In this document: positions 12,045 through 24,030 of the stretch, piece by piece
Layout of the letters: each line of letters begins with the position of its first letter
How positions within the stretch are numbered: the stretch's first letter is position 1
NCBI RefSeq assembly: GCF_036588685.1
Contig: NC_086376.1
Coordinates: forward strand, 11,919,911 to 11,983,910
Reading direction: 5' to 3'
DNA: 64,000 nt
Source: Mytilus trossulus
Taxonomy: Eukaryota; Mollusca; Bivalvia; Mytilida; Mytilidae
Position numbers and translations under genes: made by a program
The notes under the pieces: generated by a model
Databases searched by the model: none
Told to the model about the DNA's origin: nothing
What the model saw: the letters and a program-made list of their open reading frames with translations, nothing else

Positions 12045-12720
12045 ACTGCAGCACTATCTTTAGTATAATCTGCACTCTTGTACCTTCAATTATGTCTACT
12101 ACCATTCCCCATGAGAAACTGAAAAATCGTAAAAAAGAATTAATCACAATGCATTTCAATACCAAAATTGTACCATACGCTTTAAATGTAATCCTTTGGG
12201 ATACTATACGTCATATGTTGGTGAACAAAAAAGTATAATATGTTACACATAGGGACAAGTTATCAGTATGCTGGAATATCATCTCGACAATTTGGAGGTA
12301 GACTTTTTCAACAAGTTGTCGACATTCCTATAGGAACGAACTGTGCGCCATTCCTTGCCGACCTCTTTTTATTTTCATATGAGCCCGAGATCCTGCTGCC
12401 ACTTGTAAAAAAATTAACTCAAAAGAAGCCAGATCAGTTAATTTCACATTCAGAAAAATGGATGATGTACAATCCAAGTCTTATAGTTAACTGATTAGGT
12501 TCCATTAATTTATCCTCCAGAGCTAGAAATTAAAAACAAAACACGAACTCATTCGGTATCCCAGAGCCTGCAGCTGCTACCCAAACTTTATCAATCTTCA
12601 TCCGTTTATGAGCCCAAAGGTTAATGAACCAGGGTTATGTCAAATCGTCCTTTTTTCTAACAAAACATACCGAGACCTTGTTGATAAATATTACGTATCA
12701 ACTCAACAATTAATACATGA
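12045..12720 (+). pseudogene. Broken reverse transcriptase fragment (Penelope-like, tentative)
   Basis: Readable pieces in shifting frames are: a TTIPHEKLKNR segment near 12095-12130; the RT core at about 12285-12400 with GGRLFQQVVDIPIGTNCAP and LADLFLFSYE; a decayed DD region (KMDDV) around 12455; and a PPELEIK-like piece near 12515. The IP(I/M)GTNCAPxLADLFL block is the conserved region of an RT family common in marine invertebrates that I would place near Penelope-like elements. A second copy of the same block is at 15120-15845. Several stops and frameshifts make it a relic. Confidence 0.65.
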
Positions 12721-12964
12721 CGGTCTAGAAGTATAAATTCATGATCATAATGTTGTTTTTCGTCTTAATTTAGCGTTATAGTGTTCTTTTATTTGTCTTT
12801 GTAAAGTATTAAACTTTGCTGTTAAATTCAGTTTTTATAATATACTGTTGGGGTGGGTCGGTTCACACATTATTGTCAATATAATGGAGTTTTATACGAC
12901 TGTTATACAAGTGAGAAATTAATATTAAAATGAATAAACTAGAATAATAAAGAGAAGGGTTAAT
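12721..12964. other. Intergenic, nothing recognised
   Basis: Spacer between the RT relic and a family T fragment; no signal seen. Confidence 0.4.
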
Positions 12965-13200
12965 CCACCATTGTCTACATACGAAAATGTTTGAGCTCTT
13001 GACTTTGACATTTGAAAAGGGTCTTTTCGATTTTAATTTTCCTTGTAGTTTGGCAATTTTGTTATTTACTTTTTATTCAATTGAAAGAGTATAAACATTG
13101 GGAAAGACACATCATTTTTAACCTTAGGCGCCAGTTTTTAAATGTGCCTTTTATATCTTTTGTCTCTGTTTTTTTTTCAAGATTCTCAAGTCCCCTTTTT
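12965..13200 (+). repeat. Degenerate family T repeat
   Basis: Begins 'ccaccattgtctaca' and keeps the 'aaaatg' and 'tcttttcgattttaattttc' pieces of the family, with divergence. The 82 aa open frame through it is fortuitous. Confidence 0.45.
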
Positions 13201-13626
13201 ATTGGTTTAACTCAAACAAATGTTATTGACAACACAGTATCATATACATTGCACATGTAAATGTTATATCATTAGCATTATAAATGAGTTAATGAAATTC
13301 ATGTGCGTTTCTTTTCTGGAACGGATGTTATATGTCGTGTGGGAAAAACAGTTTAACAATCTGACAATGAATGATGGTTTAACCATAATATAAGATGATC
13401 GGTTATCAACTATGAACGTCTAAAATTGTCTTTACAGCCGTCAATCCAAAAATGTTTCATTCATATAAGATATACCATGGAGGATGCGGTCATGCTGGCT
13501 TTAATGTTTACTGTAATATAGATTCGGAAAAAGGAGATGGAGGTTTGACGGTGGGTATTTAAAATCAACATAAGTTTTAAATTGAACTATGTCTGTTAAA
13601 GGTAACAATGTTAGTATTTTATTATC

Positions 13627-13815
13627 ATATGGCTTAATTACCTTAACCGTATTTAGCACAACTTTTTGGAATTTTGAGTCCTTATGGCTCTTTAATTTTT
13701 TACTTGATTTGCTTCTTAACTATTTTGATATGAGCGTCCCTGATGAGTATTATGTAGACGAAACGCGCATCTTGTGTATTAAATTATAAGCATGGTACTT
13801 TTTAAAACTATTTTA
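13627..13815 (+). repeat. Dispersed 'gacgaaacg' repeat
   Basis: Carries 'ccgtatttagcacaactttt', 'gcgtccctgatgagtattat' and 'gtagacgaaacgcgc' in family order and ends near 'catggtacttttta'. Confidence 0.8.
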
Positions 13816-14109
13816 GATGTAAATATATATTTCAAGAATCAATGTTCATACTGTATATTAAAACATTGGAAACATTTTTGCCATGGCCTTGTTTGTTGTC
13901 CCTCGCCTTTTTGCATGTTTCTATTATATCTTATATTTGAAATGCTATCAAAAGTATCTGCACTTTGGAAATAAAGACCAAAGCTATGTTAAACAAATAT
14001 GTAGTGCCTGATTGTAATCAACGTCTGTAAGAAGTAAGTTATGAGCTTGGAATGATTTTTTGTTTTAGAACAGATATCCATTTTAAAACGGGATAACAAG
14101 ACGTGATTA

Positions 14110-14480
14110 GTTACACAAGAGGGACGAAAGATATCAGAGGGAAAGTCAAACTCATAGATTGAAAATAACTTGACAACGCCATGGCTAAAAATAAAAAGAC
14201 AAACAGACGAATAATAGTACAGAAGACACAATATAAAAAAACTAAAGACTAAGCAACACGAACCCCACCAAAAATTTGGGGTCATCTCAGGTGCACCGAC
14301 AGGGTAAGCAGATCTTGCTCTATATGTGGCATCCATCGTGATGCCTGTGCTATTACAAATCCGGTAAATAGTTTAATTCGGTAGGTCACATTCATGAAAA
14401 GAAAGGGGATTGAAGTTCCGACTTCAAAAAACATATCCGATATCATATGGGAAACGGTTATTCTATATATACGTTTAAAG
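14110..14480 (-). repeat. Truncated retroelement 3' end
   Basis: Same sequence as 30738-31345 and 36418-36985 (minus) and 20158-20385 and 42735-43135 (plus): 'gagggacgaaagatatcaga', 'caacacgaaccccacc', 'ggtaagcaga' and 'ggtcacattcatgaaa'. In longer copies this continues into the C-terminal end of an RT protein, so these are 3' ends of one retroelement family cut at different points. Confidence 0.8.
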
Positions 14481-15119
14481 TACAGGTACATATAGTTAGT
14501 TTAAATAAATAGTATCAGCACATCGTGATAAATCGCTCCAGGGTAGCATTGTCCTGCAGTGACACAGATAAGTTATTTCCGCAATGGTATATATTAAATA
14601 TTTTGAACACCACACGCTATATAACTCAAAATTTAAGTCGAAGTCAGACTACCTTGGCTTCATTTTAATCAAATTGTATTATTATGTATGTCTAAGGGGA
14701 AATCCTAGTTTCTACAATCCTTTAAGCTTGTCAGTCTTAAATAAAATTACAGTAAACTGTCTGTCTATACCTTAACTGTCCCTCAAAAGACGTATAATGG
14801 GTTGTCTAGAACGAAATTTGAACGCTTTCAATCTTCATGTAAACTTTTAACAGATGAAAAGACAATTATTTGAAGTTAAAAATCATTGGAGAATATGTGT
14901 TTTTGGACTGTTTTTTTTTATGTTATGGTAGACCCGGTAGTATAATGTTGCCTTTGAGAACGCCTGAGGAATCTAGGAACAAAAAAAGTAGCCATTTTTT
15001 TTTATCTTACATAAATAGACAGGCTAAGATCTAAAAAAATAGGGATTTAGTCTTTAGTAAATATCATAGGGAACATGTATGTGTCGGGTCTCAAAATAAA
15101 ACGTCTTGTCCTTGTTTAA
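14481..15119. other. Intergenic, nothing recognised
   Basis: No coding or RNA signal supported. The 63 aa frame at 14584-14775 has no recognisable feature. Confidence 0.5.
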
Positions 15120-15845
15120 AGCAATTATATAAGGCTACTAGCACAGACTTTGCAAAGGATCACTCTGATTCAAAAATAAATTCTCTGGAACAAACATTAT
15201 CAAGAAACTTGATTTCTTGATTAACAACATATTTGTTACGTTCGGAGGACGTTCGACAGACTGTCGGCATTCCTATGGGAATTATGCCCTTGTTCTTGCC
15301 GACCTGTTTCTTTATTATTATGTGACTGACTTCATACAGGAACTTTTAAGGAAGAAAGATAAGAAGTTAGCAATATCCTTTAACTCTTTTTTCTGCTATA
15401 TAAAGATGATGTTCTCTCACTAAATAAGTTCCATATAAGGAAAGTCGCCTCCCAAAACATCAGTATAATAATAAAGCCAAATAATTCATTTTTTTTTCAT
15501 TTTTTTTATTGATTCTTGTTTATTCCAAATATGTCCTGTTTACAATTTCCTCAGTTGCCAAGGATGCAAACTGTGGATCCCGTTTATATTTAAACCAACT
15601 GTCCGAGAAGCAGGAGGCTGAAAAATGCACTGTATTATCAGAAAAAAATAGTATACATGTAATAATACTTATATTATTTTATATGACAAGAAGTGAAAAA
15701 AAAGGAATATCTTTCTAGAATGTAAAATTATGTGGCTATGTTGAACGAATCTATCCCATCGAACTATATATAAAGAATACAGTTACGCCGGCCTCATATC
15801 TTGACTTACATCTAAAAATTGACAATGAGGGTAGGTTGAAAACCT
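15120..15845 (+). pseudogene. Broken reverse transcriptase with a ~290 bp internal insertion
   Basis: Upstream of the insertion one frame reads a degenerate IDNIFVTFGGR-type start and continues with LADLFLYYY, FIQELLRKKDKKLAISFNS and a decayed YIDD region (YIKMM) ending at 15423. The protein then breaks off. It resumes at about 15735 with YVERIYPIEL and ASYLDLHLKIDNEGRLKT. In other members of the family those parts are contiguous, so about 15435-15722 is inserted sequence. It is the same RT family as 12045-12720. Loss of the DD pair, frameshifts and the insertion show it is dead. Confidence 0.7.
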
Positions 15846-16055
15846 AGTAAATACGTGTTAAAGTTTGGCGGAACGTAACAAAACGTGCTAACTATGTATC
15901 GAAACGTATCAATGCGTCGTGGAAACGAGGATCTAAACGTATTTTAAATACGTAGCAAAACGTTGTAAGAACGTAGCACATACCTAGTAAAACCTAGCTT
16001 CTATACTAACATTTTTATTCAAAACGTAGTTGGAACGTAGTAAAACGTGCCAGTA
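15846..16055 (+). repeat. Cluster of degenerate AACGTA/AAACGT motifs
   Basis: About a dozen copies of aacgtag, aaacgtg or aaacgtat occur within 210 bp, many followed by 'taaaa' or 'gcaaa'. This looks like a decayed short tandem repeat of about 11-12 bp starting right at the end of the RT fragment. Confidence 0.6.
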
Positions 16056-16533
16056 ATGCAGCTACAAGGCAACACTCGCACCGCAAAAAGGAAAAGGATT
16101 ACTTTAAGTTGCAATACCTTGTTTCCCAATCCGCTATATTAAGTTTTAAACTAAACAGTTAGTATACAGGCTATTGTATTAGTGCTGTCTGCATTGTACA
16201 AGCCCTTACATCTGGGGATAAAAGCCATTCACGTGCTCAGTGTCATGTGTGCCATATATTTTATTCATTTTTAGCCCAAATTTAACTGTGCATGAACTTG
16301 CAACACAAGTTTGGGGTAGATGTGCTTAAAAGTATTCTAATAACGATTTTCAATAACACAACCTGCTATTATAAAACAACCACGTGTCTCTTTAATATTT
16401 TCACATTTGGGAGGTTGATCCGTGTTTAATTCAGGGTATTTATTTTACGTAAACTTAAAATATGTAGAATGCTATGAAAATTCAGCATTGGTTGAATGTA
16501 TGGGATTTTGAACTGTTTCTTTGACACATTTAG

Positions 16534-17375
16534 ACTTTGTATTTGTTTTGGCTTTTTAACTATTTTGATCTGAGCGTCACTGATGAGTCTTATTTAGACG
16601 AAACGCGCGTCTGGCGTATAAAATTATAATCCTGGTACTTTTGATAACTATTTATATATAATTACACCACTGGGTCGATGCCACTGCTGGTGGACGTTTC
16701 GTCCCCGAGGGTATCACCAACCTAGTAGTCAGCATTTCGGTGTTGACATGAAAATCAATTATATGGTCATTTTTATAAATTTTCTGTTTACAAAACTTTG
16801 AATTTTTCGAAAAACTAAGGATTTTCTTACCCCAGGAGTAGATTACCTTAGCCGTATTTGGCACAACTTTTTGGAATTTTGAGTCCTCAAGGCTCATTAA
16901 CTTTGTATTTGTTTGGGCTTTTTAACTATTTTGATCTGAGCGTCACTGATGAGTCTTACGTAGACGAAACGCGCGTCTGGCGTATAAAATTATAATCCTG
17001 GTACTTTTGATAACTATTTACACCACTGGGTCGATGCCACTGCTGGTTGACGTTTCGTCCCCGAGGGTATCACCAACCTAGTAGTCAGCACTTCGGTGTT
17101 GACATGAAAATCAATTGTATGGTCATTTTTATAAATTTTCTGTTGACAAAACTTTGAATTTTTCGAAAAACTAAGGATTTTCTTACCCCAGGAGTAGATT
17201 ACCTTAGCCGTATTTGGCACAACTTTTTGGAATTTTGGGTCCTCAATGCTCCTCAACTTTGTATTTGTTTGGGCTTTTTAACTATTTTGATCTGAGCGTC
17301 ACTGATGAGTCTTATGTAGACGAAACGCGCGTCTGGCTTATAAAATTATAATCCTGGTACTTTTGATAACTAATT
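16534..17375 (+). repeat. Tandem array of the dispersed 'gacgaaacg' repeat
   Basis: Two full monomers and a partial third. The landmark 'tattttgatctgagcgtcac' recurs at 16561, 16927 and 17283, giving periods of 366 and 356 bp; the difference is mainly a 10 bp AT insertion near 16650. Each monomer has the core tagacgaaacgcgcgtctgg and a second, palindromic, motif gacgtttcgtc. A minus-strand open frame of 80-81 codons occurs in both monomers, but all six amino-acid differences come from the visible base changes, with no silent ones, so it is probably not a selected protein. Confidence 0.9.
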
Positions 17376-18370
17376 AGATACGTGTCGGTTTCAATGTACC
17401 CTGAATTCTATTTTTTCACAATTTAAAACAGGCATAACTTCAACTTACGGAAGTCTTCATCCCCCATAGGACTAATAAAATTACAGACGTAAGAATCTGA
17501 AATGGTATTTGAAACCTTAAGAAATTCGAAAAAAATAATTGAATAACTAGAAAATGAATCATTATTTCAAGTTATTGAACTGAAGTAGGAAGAAAGAAAT
17601 ACAAGAGAAGACATATAACTAACACACTTAATTATTCTTTAGCTAGATCACTTATCATAATTAGGTCAACAATTCATCCTCGTGTCGACAACCTCTTTAT
17701 CAAATGAAAAAAATGTCATGTGATATTTATTTTCGTTCCATTATTGAATGGTTTCTATTTGTGAGATGTCTGTTGGTCTGATAGAAGGATACTTTTCTTT
17801 TATTCATAAACGAAGGTTGTTATATGTATCACACATATCAAAATATTGATAGATTTAGCTTAAACAAAAATATGGAAAGTAATATTAAATGTATATGTAA
17901 CCATTTTTTTTAAAGTGTATTAGATGCATTTAGTTTTGACAGACAGAAAAATGAAGTAATTTTGATGAAAGAGGTTTGGGAAAAAGCCGTGACACTACAA
18001 AATTGCGCACCAGATATCTCACGTTTTGTGCTCGATTTGATTTATTTGACGATTTTACACTAGAAGTCATGCTGATGTAATATACACCAACTAAACGACT
18101 TTTCATCAATAATGAACACACTCTCCATCTTTTGAAAGGATTCCACGGAATATATAGCGTCACATGTCGAAGACTGATCTCCAATAAATACAGCGAGTTT
18201 CAACGTTTAAACATGCAGCCACATTCACCCTAACGTGAAACTGAAGAATAACATTACAATATAGAAAGACACATTCACTATAAAATATTAATCAAAACAA
18301 CGTAGTTTAATCAAAAAGAAATATTACAAAGAAAAATAAATATGCATTGAACGAATAAATTTCGATCTTT
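17376..18370. other. Intergenic, nothing recognised
   Basis: No supported coding signal. Confidence 0.5.
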
Positions 18371-18428
18371 AACACAATATAAATGCAAAATGTAACACAA
18401 TATAAATGCAAAATGTAACACAATATAA
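18371..18428 (+). repeat. 23 bp tandem repeat, 2.5 copies
   Basis: The unit begins aacacaatataaatgcaaaa and ends tgt. Copies start at 18371, 18394 and 18417 (partial) and are identical over the overlap. Confidence 0.9.
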
Positions 18429-19221
18429 AACAAGTAGCTATAACCTGGAACAAACTGCGTTTGTTAAAATAACGTACACAAGTAGCTTTAAATCGATTAA
18501 TTTTGTTGTAAATAAGGAATAAGGAAATATTTTTATTCATAGTACGAGAGCATACGTGAAAATGTATCTGAATACTTAATACTTCTAATCAAAGGTGGTA
18601 CTTATTGAAAATAGTAAGACGAGATAAAACACACAATAAGTAAACATTGAATAATCAAATTTTGGATGTAACGCTTCTTCTGATTGCATTGCTGACAAGT
18701 GTTTATTTTTGTGTATATTAGCTCATCTACATAGTTTTTTCATATGACCGTGATGATTTACTCCGGTTTAAAAAGTAATTTAGAATTAAATTATAAGGAA
18801 TAACTGACTATTCGAAACAACATCATCAACAATTCGTGCTCCGCGGGTTGTTTAGTTTGCACCTCACTTTTTATGTTTATTTTTTCATAGACAGAGAAAT
18901 CAGTTATTGAAACAGTGAAATGAAGTGAAGAGCAGCCTCGAAACATAGGAAAATAAACTAAACAAAAACAGAAATACAAGAGGGAATTGACAGAATGTAC
19001 ATACTTTCAGCTTTGTCATTAAATCCATAGGGTCTACTCCTCCAATCCAGTCAACGAGGGAATTTTGCGATTGATTATTTCACAAACCAATCTAATCTTT
19101 CGTGTGGTTCAGTGACTTGGAAAAACATGTTCCTTTTTATTATGCAGTTAGTAACCACTTCGGTGCTGACATATATCAACTTTATGGTAATTTCTATAAA
19201 ATTACTGTTTGAAAGTGTATG
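18429..19221. other. Intergenic, nothing recognised
   Basis: AT-rich, no gene or RNA signal seen. Confidence 0.5.
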
Positions 19222-19300
19222 AGTTAATCACATACCTTAGCCGTATTTGGCACAACGCGTCTGACGTATTAAATCATAAGCGTAGTACCTTTAATAACTA
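19222..19300 (+). repeat. Dispersed 'gacgaaacg' repeat with internal deletion
   Basis: 'ccttagccgtatttggcaca' is fused directly to 'acgcgtctgacgtattaaat', so the middle third of the monomer is missing. Confidence 0.7.
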
Positions 19301-19310
19301 TTATCATGTC

Positions 19311-19690
19311 GTAATGTCATTATGTGCTATTGTGTTGTTTATTTGTGTATTTCTCTGTCTTATATTTTTCCATTTATTTTTACTGTAGTCCTGCCATGCA
19401 AGGTTGTCATTTTATTGTTATATTTCAAATTGCCATAAAAGCGGGAGGTTTGGCTAGTCATAATACAAGATTCAACTAACCTTTTTTTCTTAAATGTCCT
19501 TTATCTGGAAAAATGTGTGTTGCATTGTCGTTTGGTATTTTGTTGCACTTTAGTGTTACTGTTGTTTCGTTGTTATCCTCTTATATTCAGATGTGTTTCC
19601 CTCAGTTTTAGTTTATAACCCGGATATTTTTTTTACAATCGATTTATAACTATTGAACAGTGGTATACAACTGTTGCCTTTATTTGCCTT
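19311..19690 (+). repeat. Dispersed repeat family U
   Basis: Matches 6835-7080 in inverse orientation over its first part and 25290-25410 over its last part ('attgaacagtggtatac', 'actgttgcctttat'). Confidence 0.7.
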
Positions 19691-20157
19691 AGTTATCAGT
19701 GTGATATTCGCCACATTTAGCACATTTAAAATAATATGTGCATTGTTTTTGCATGTGAACATACAGCTATCATTTAAATCATTGAATTAGTTTTAGGACA
19801 TATAACTGCACCATAAACTTTTTGAGGCCCTGGTACATTTGTTGATGATGATGTGTGTTGAAGTTTAACATTAAAATTTAGATGGTTTCTTATTTTGTAT
19901 CTTTAACAAAATAAAAAATCCTTTCAAAACGTCTTGTATCTCTTGTAATGTAAAAACAAGGGTATATCATACTTTCTATGGTATTCTCTGCAAATATTGG
20001 GAAGTGGATTTGACCGCTTTGTCACCTGTCACCCAGTTTCTGTTATTTTAACCTTTATAATGTAAGACATCTATACTCTCTGGATAGGATATGCTTGCCC
20101 TCAAATTGTATCCTTTGAATCGGAGTCCTTACAAATAATAAAATCTGTCACAAGCTA

Positions 20158-20385
20158 CTTAGGAAATTCGTCCGCGTCTGCTTACCCTTCCGGAGCACAT
20201 GAGATCACCTTTAGTTTTTAATGGGGATGATGTTGTTTATTCTTTAGTTTTCTATGTTGTGTCATGTGTACTATTTTTGTCTGTTTGTCTTTTCATTTTA
20301 AACCATGGCGTTGTCAGTTTATTTTCGATTTATGAGTTTGACAGTCCCTCTGGTATCTCCGTCCCGGTTTTGTAGGAGACAAACT
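20158..20385 (+). repeat. Truncated retroelement 3' end
   Basis: Plus-orientation copy of the 3' end also seen at 14110-14480, 30738-31345, 36418-36985 and 42735-43135: 'gcttacccttccggagcaca', 'ttctatgttgtgtcatgtgt' and 'cgatttatgagtttgacagt'. Confidence 0.8.
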
Positions 20386-22260
20386 AAAAAATACAGAAGT
20401 TATAACTAATTCTCAATATTTTGTGCATTGTTTCTCTGATCTTTTTTGTGATAATTTTTCATATCATGCTACTCGCTTGAGATGGAAAAGTATCACTTAA
20501 AACTAAGGAGGCACGTGGCGTTTTTAAATGAAATGGACATAAAATTGACAACGGCGTCATAGGTAAAATACCGATAAACAGATTATCATTGGTCATCTCA
20601 ACTCGATTGCTTTTTTCGCATTTTCCGTGCCGGCTCAAGCGAGAAAATCAATCTCGTTGAGATGTTTAACGATAATCTATAAGTCTAGCATTTTATAAAC
20701 AGTGAACAAAAATCAGTAAATTAGCTAATTTCAACATATCGAAGTATTATGACAAAAATATCGAACTTCAACCTTAAGATAAATACATAAAGAATGAGGT
20801 TAAGGAAAAAACTGACATAATCAAACGTTAGAATTAATCAACAAACAGAACTAAGACAAACAACTGTCATATTACTGATTTTGTAGAGGCATTAGTGAAG
20901 ACAATAGTGGCATAGACTAAGTGCAAAAAACATAGTGGGTTAGAATAAGTGCACAAAGCAAACAATATTATTGAATGAAATTACATACTTAACTGGCCAT
21001 ACATGTTGAATTCATTTCAACTACTTATTTAGGGAGATTTGGTACTAAAAAAATAAACTAATATGGAAAAAAAATACTAGTAGAATGACGTCACAAAAAT
21101 GGTTAAATTAATTAGAAGAAACTTTATCTACTCGCATTGAGTTCACCCAATAGTGCCTTATACACTCTCTAATGTATGATTATACTTGTTAAAGCTGTAC
21201 ATTTTCTGTCAATATTTGTCTAATTTTAGAGGTAGTATATTATAGTATTGCAACTTCTATTTTATGTTGTCAAGACCAACTATTATTTATCAAGTAAGTG
21301 TAAGAGAGACAACTCTATTTGTGAACAATATAAACAAATTGTACAGATATCAAATCAACTTAGTTTCGATGCATTGTTATCCATAGACAGTAAAACCGAT
21401 ATCTACCAATTTTTTTTATATACCACTTTTGATATGTTTTGGTATGACGATAAGTTTTCCCATCTGTTCTCGTACTATGAACCACAATTTTTTTTTATTT
21501 TTATTAAATCATTTCCGTACTCAATAAACAATTTTTTTTTTTTTTATCTTTGTACTTTATTTTATTTGGCAGCATTGTGTGCAAAGTTATGGTTGTCTTT
21601 GAAAGCCGTACGTTGACCTATAATGGTTTACTTTTACAAATTGTGACTTGGGTGATGAGTGGTCTCATTGGCACTTAGACCACATCTTCTTATATCTATT
21701 AATAACGTTTGGACTATACAAAAAAAAAATTCGGAACTATTTCGCGTTAAGGTATAACGATTAACATTAAGACTACATGTGTATCTTGTGTTTTGACAAA
21801 ATGCGAATCTTAGATATTTGCGGAAAGTCGTATATACGAAACATTCTATCGACACCGATATTTATACACTGACAAAAAATGGTTTGAATTTGATATTTTC
21901 ATTTTTGATAAATATGTGATTTGCCATCTGTTTTTTATTTTAAATGCGGAATCCTACTTCGTTTTTAAGTTTTGGCAACGGTTGTGTCCCTGTAGTGGCA
22001 TCCAAGCCTCTTTTCTTTGGACGGCAGTTTAGAGGATGATATTAACCGCTCGTGGAGGAGGTTGTTCTGCAGATTTGTCGTATACTGCTATATGCATCGT
22101 CATCTTCTATTTTTTCTTGAACGGATTACGGATGAACTCGTCGCGTTTTTTGTAAATTTTTAAGTTTTTAATTCCCTTTAGGTGTTGTATGCTTTTTACA
22201 ATACTTTTTTTTACACCAGACAAATGCTCGACGGTCACAGGCTCTATGAAATTGTGCGTT
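20386..22260. other. Intergenic, nothing firm
   Basis: The 122 aa frame at 21248-21616 is rich in Phe from poly-T runs and has no recognisable domain, so I do not call it a gene. A fragment of the short 'tctcattggca' repeat is at 21640-21710. Confidence 0.5.
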
Positions 22261-22432
22261 TTGTCGTTATGCCTTAATCGATATAGGTATAGAGGAGGGA
22301 GAAGGCCAAGTGCGTGTGCCAACAGTTGATGCTATCTTAAACTTTGAATATAGAAATTGCAACCTTGATTTTTGCACACACACTTGGCCTTCTCCCTCCT
22401 CTATACCTATATCGATTAAGGCATAACGACAA
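22261..22432. repeat. Large inverted repeat with 59 bp arms
   Basis: The left arm 22261-22319 and right arm 22374-22432 are complementary over 59 bp with one mismatch (tgcgtgtgc against gcacacaca). The 54 bp loop is unrelated. The arms are GC-richer than the surroundings. Confidence 0.9.
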
Positions 22433-22469
22433 TAACGTACTTCATTTGACATTTTCAGCTTATTGGATA

Positions 22470-22545
22470 TGAGAGTCAACGATGATTCCTTTGTAGTCGA
22501 AAAGAGCATATACACAATTTAAAACCTGGCATCCTTGATGATTTT
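22470..22545 (+). repeat. Diverged fragment of the dispersed 'gacgaaacg' repeat
   Basis: 'gagagtcaacgatgattcct' then 'ttgtagtcgaaa' and 'cctggcatccttgatgat' follow the family's order ('gcgtcactgatgagtc', 'tagacgaaacg', 'cctggtacttttgat'). Confidence 0.5.
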
Positions 22546-23866
22546 GTGTACAATATCTAACCAATAGATATTTCTAGTGTCTTGGATACTATTGCTTATA
22601 TAATATTGACCAGGAAAACACGACATGTTGATTTTTTTTCTGTTTAACTCGATGAAATTATAGTAGTGTTCACTTGTGTTAAAAAAAATATATGAAAAAA
22701 CATTTTATTCGCAAATTTTGCTTTACATTTAAGTGCCAATCTTTGTAAGAATCAGGCAATTTAGGTAAAAATCAAAACATGATCAGAAAAATTCCCACCG
22801 AGCTAATCATTCTATTTAATAGGACCCATCATCCTGAGTTAAAAATTATCAGTCTTTTGTTTGTGCGTGTCTGGTAATATGAAATAACTTGGTTAGAAAT
22901 TTGGTTAGAATGATAGCAAATTACAGAGTAATCTCCCCTTATTCGTTAATTTCTAGTGCATTTCAACCCAAATTGTATCGTCTATTACCAGAACAGAAAA
23001 AGAAATGAATGTTAATTTTGTGCATAACTACATATTATGAAATGAAATCAATGTCAAATTGGGTGGTTTTTTTTATCATGTTTTCACCACTGCCTGATTC
23101 TTAAGCAGACTGGCACTTAAATGGAAGATTTTTTAAGTTCCATACAATTCAATTTGTGACCAAAATAGTAACAGCTGCTCAAAAACGATGGTTTTCTGCA
23201 TTCATACCTGTAGTACCTTTTAATTGTGTATTTATAAATTCACATATAGATACTCGGCTATAAAATTACACACGATCATCTTGATTACATCTTATATAAT
23301 CATTATATATTTTGTTTTAATGTGCTGATCGTAAAAATATATATGTTTCATATGAAAATATTGAAAGCAAGTGTATTCCATTTTAACCTTCGCAAAATTA
23401 AACTTTTTCTTAATGACCTATTATATATAAGTTTTCTTATTTAAATAGAAATTTGATGCCATAAACCGACATCGTACGACAACTTAATGCTGTAATTTGT
23501 TTTGTTTTAAAATATTAACATTAGAAAGTATTTTAAATTACATGCCTTTACTCGTATTTTTTCATGTTGCCTACGTCAACGAAATCCGCCATTCATTTGA
23601 TCAATTTAAATTGTATAAAAACATATCTGATAGTGATAATGAATCCGATCACGATAATAAACACATAATTGTTCATAGTAGAACAAGTCACGCAAATCTA
23701 CAAACTGATCCAGCCGTAATGGATTAAAGAAGTCACACAAGGATACCCAAAACATATATTAGATATATATATAAACGCTAGAACATAAGTTTCATATACC
23801 ATCCAGTAGCATGACTTTGTCGGATGTTTGATATGTTTGTCATCGCTGATGATGAATACCACGTTC
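22546..23866. other. Intergenic, nothing recognised
   Basis: AT-rich, no supported gene. Confidence 0.5.
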
Positions 23867-24030
23867 AATCCACCATTGCCTACATTTGAAAATGCCTGTA
23901 TCAAGTCAGGAATGTGACCAGTTGTTGTCCTTTCGTTTGATGTGTTTTATCCTTTAATTTTGTCATTTTGTAAGCGACTTTCCGTTTTGAATTTTTCTCG
24001 GAGTTCAGTATATTTGTTATTTTACTTCTT
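23867..24030 (+). repeat. Dispersed repeat family T
   Basis: Contains 'catttgaaaatgcctgta', 'caagtcaggaatg', 'ttgttgtcctttcgtttgat' and 'ctcggagttcag', shared with 58078-58220. Confidence 0.8.

Noticed and set aside
13989..14491. Two minus-strand frames of 115 and 69 codons
   Set aside because: They run through the non-coding 3' end of the truncated retroelement, and the other copies do not share the frames.
15846..16055. CRISPR-like array
   Set aside because: Motif spacing is irregular, units are 6-12 bp and degenerate, and the genome is eukaryotic.
16652..17256. Two similar 80-81 codon minus-strand frames as a small gene family
   Set aside because: They are the same frame in tandem repeat monomers; all differences are amino-acid changing and the dispersed copies of the repeat break the frame.
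21248..21616. 122-codon frame as a membrane protein gene
   Set aside because: Hydrophobicity comes from poly-T runs encoding Phe; no domain, no splice context, no signal beyond length.
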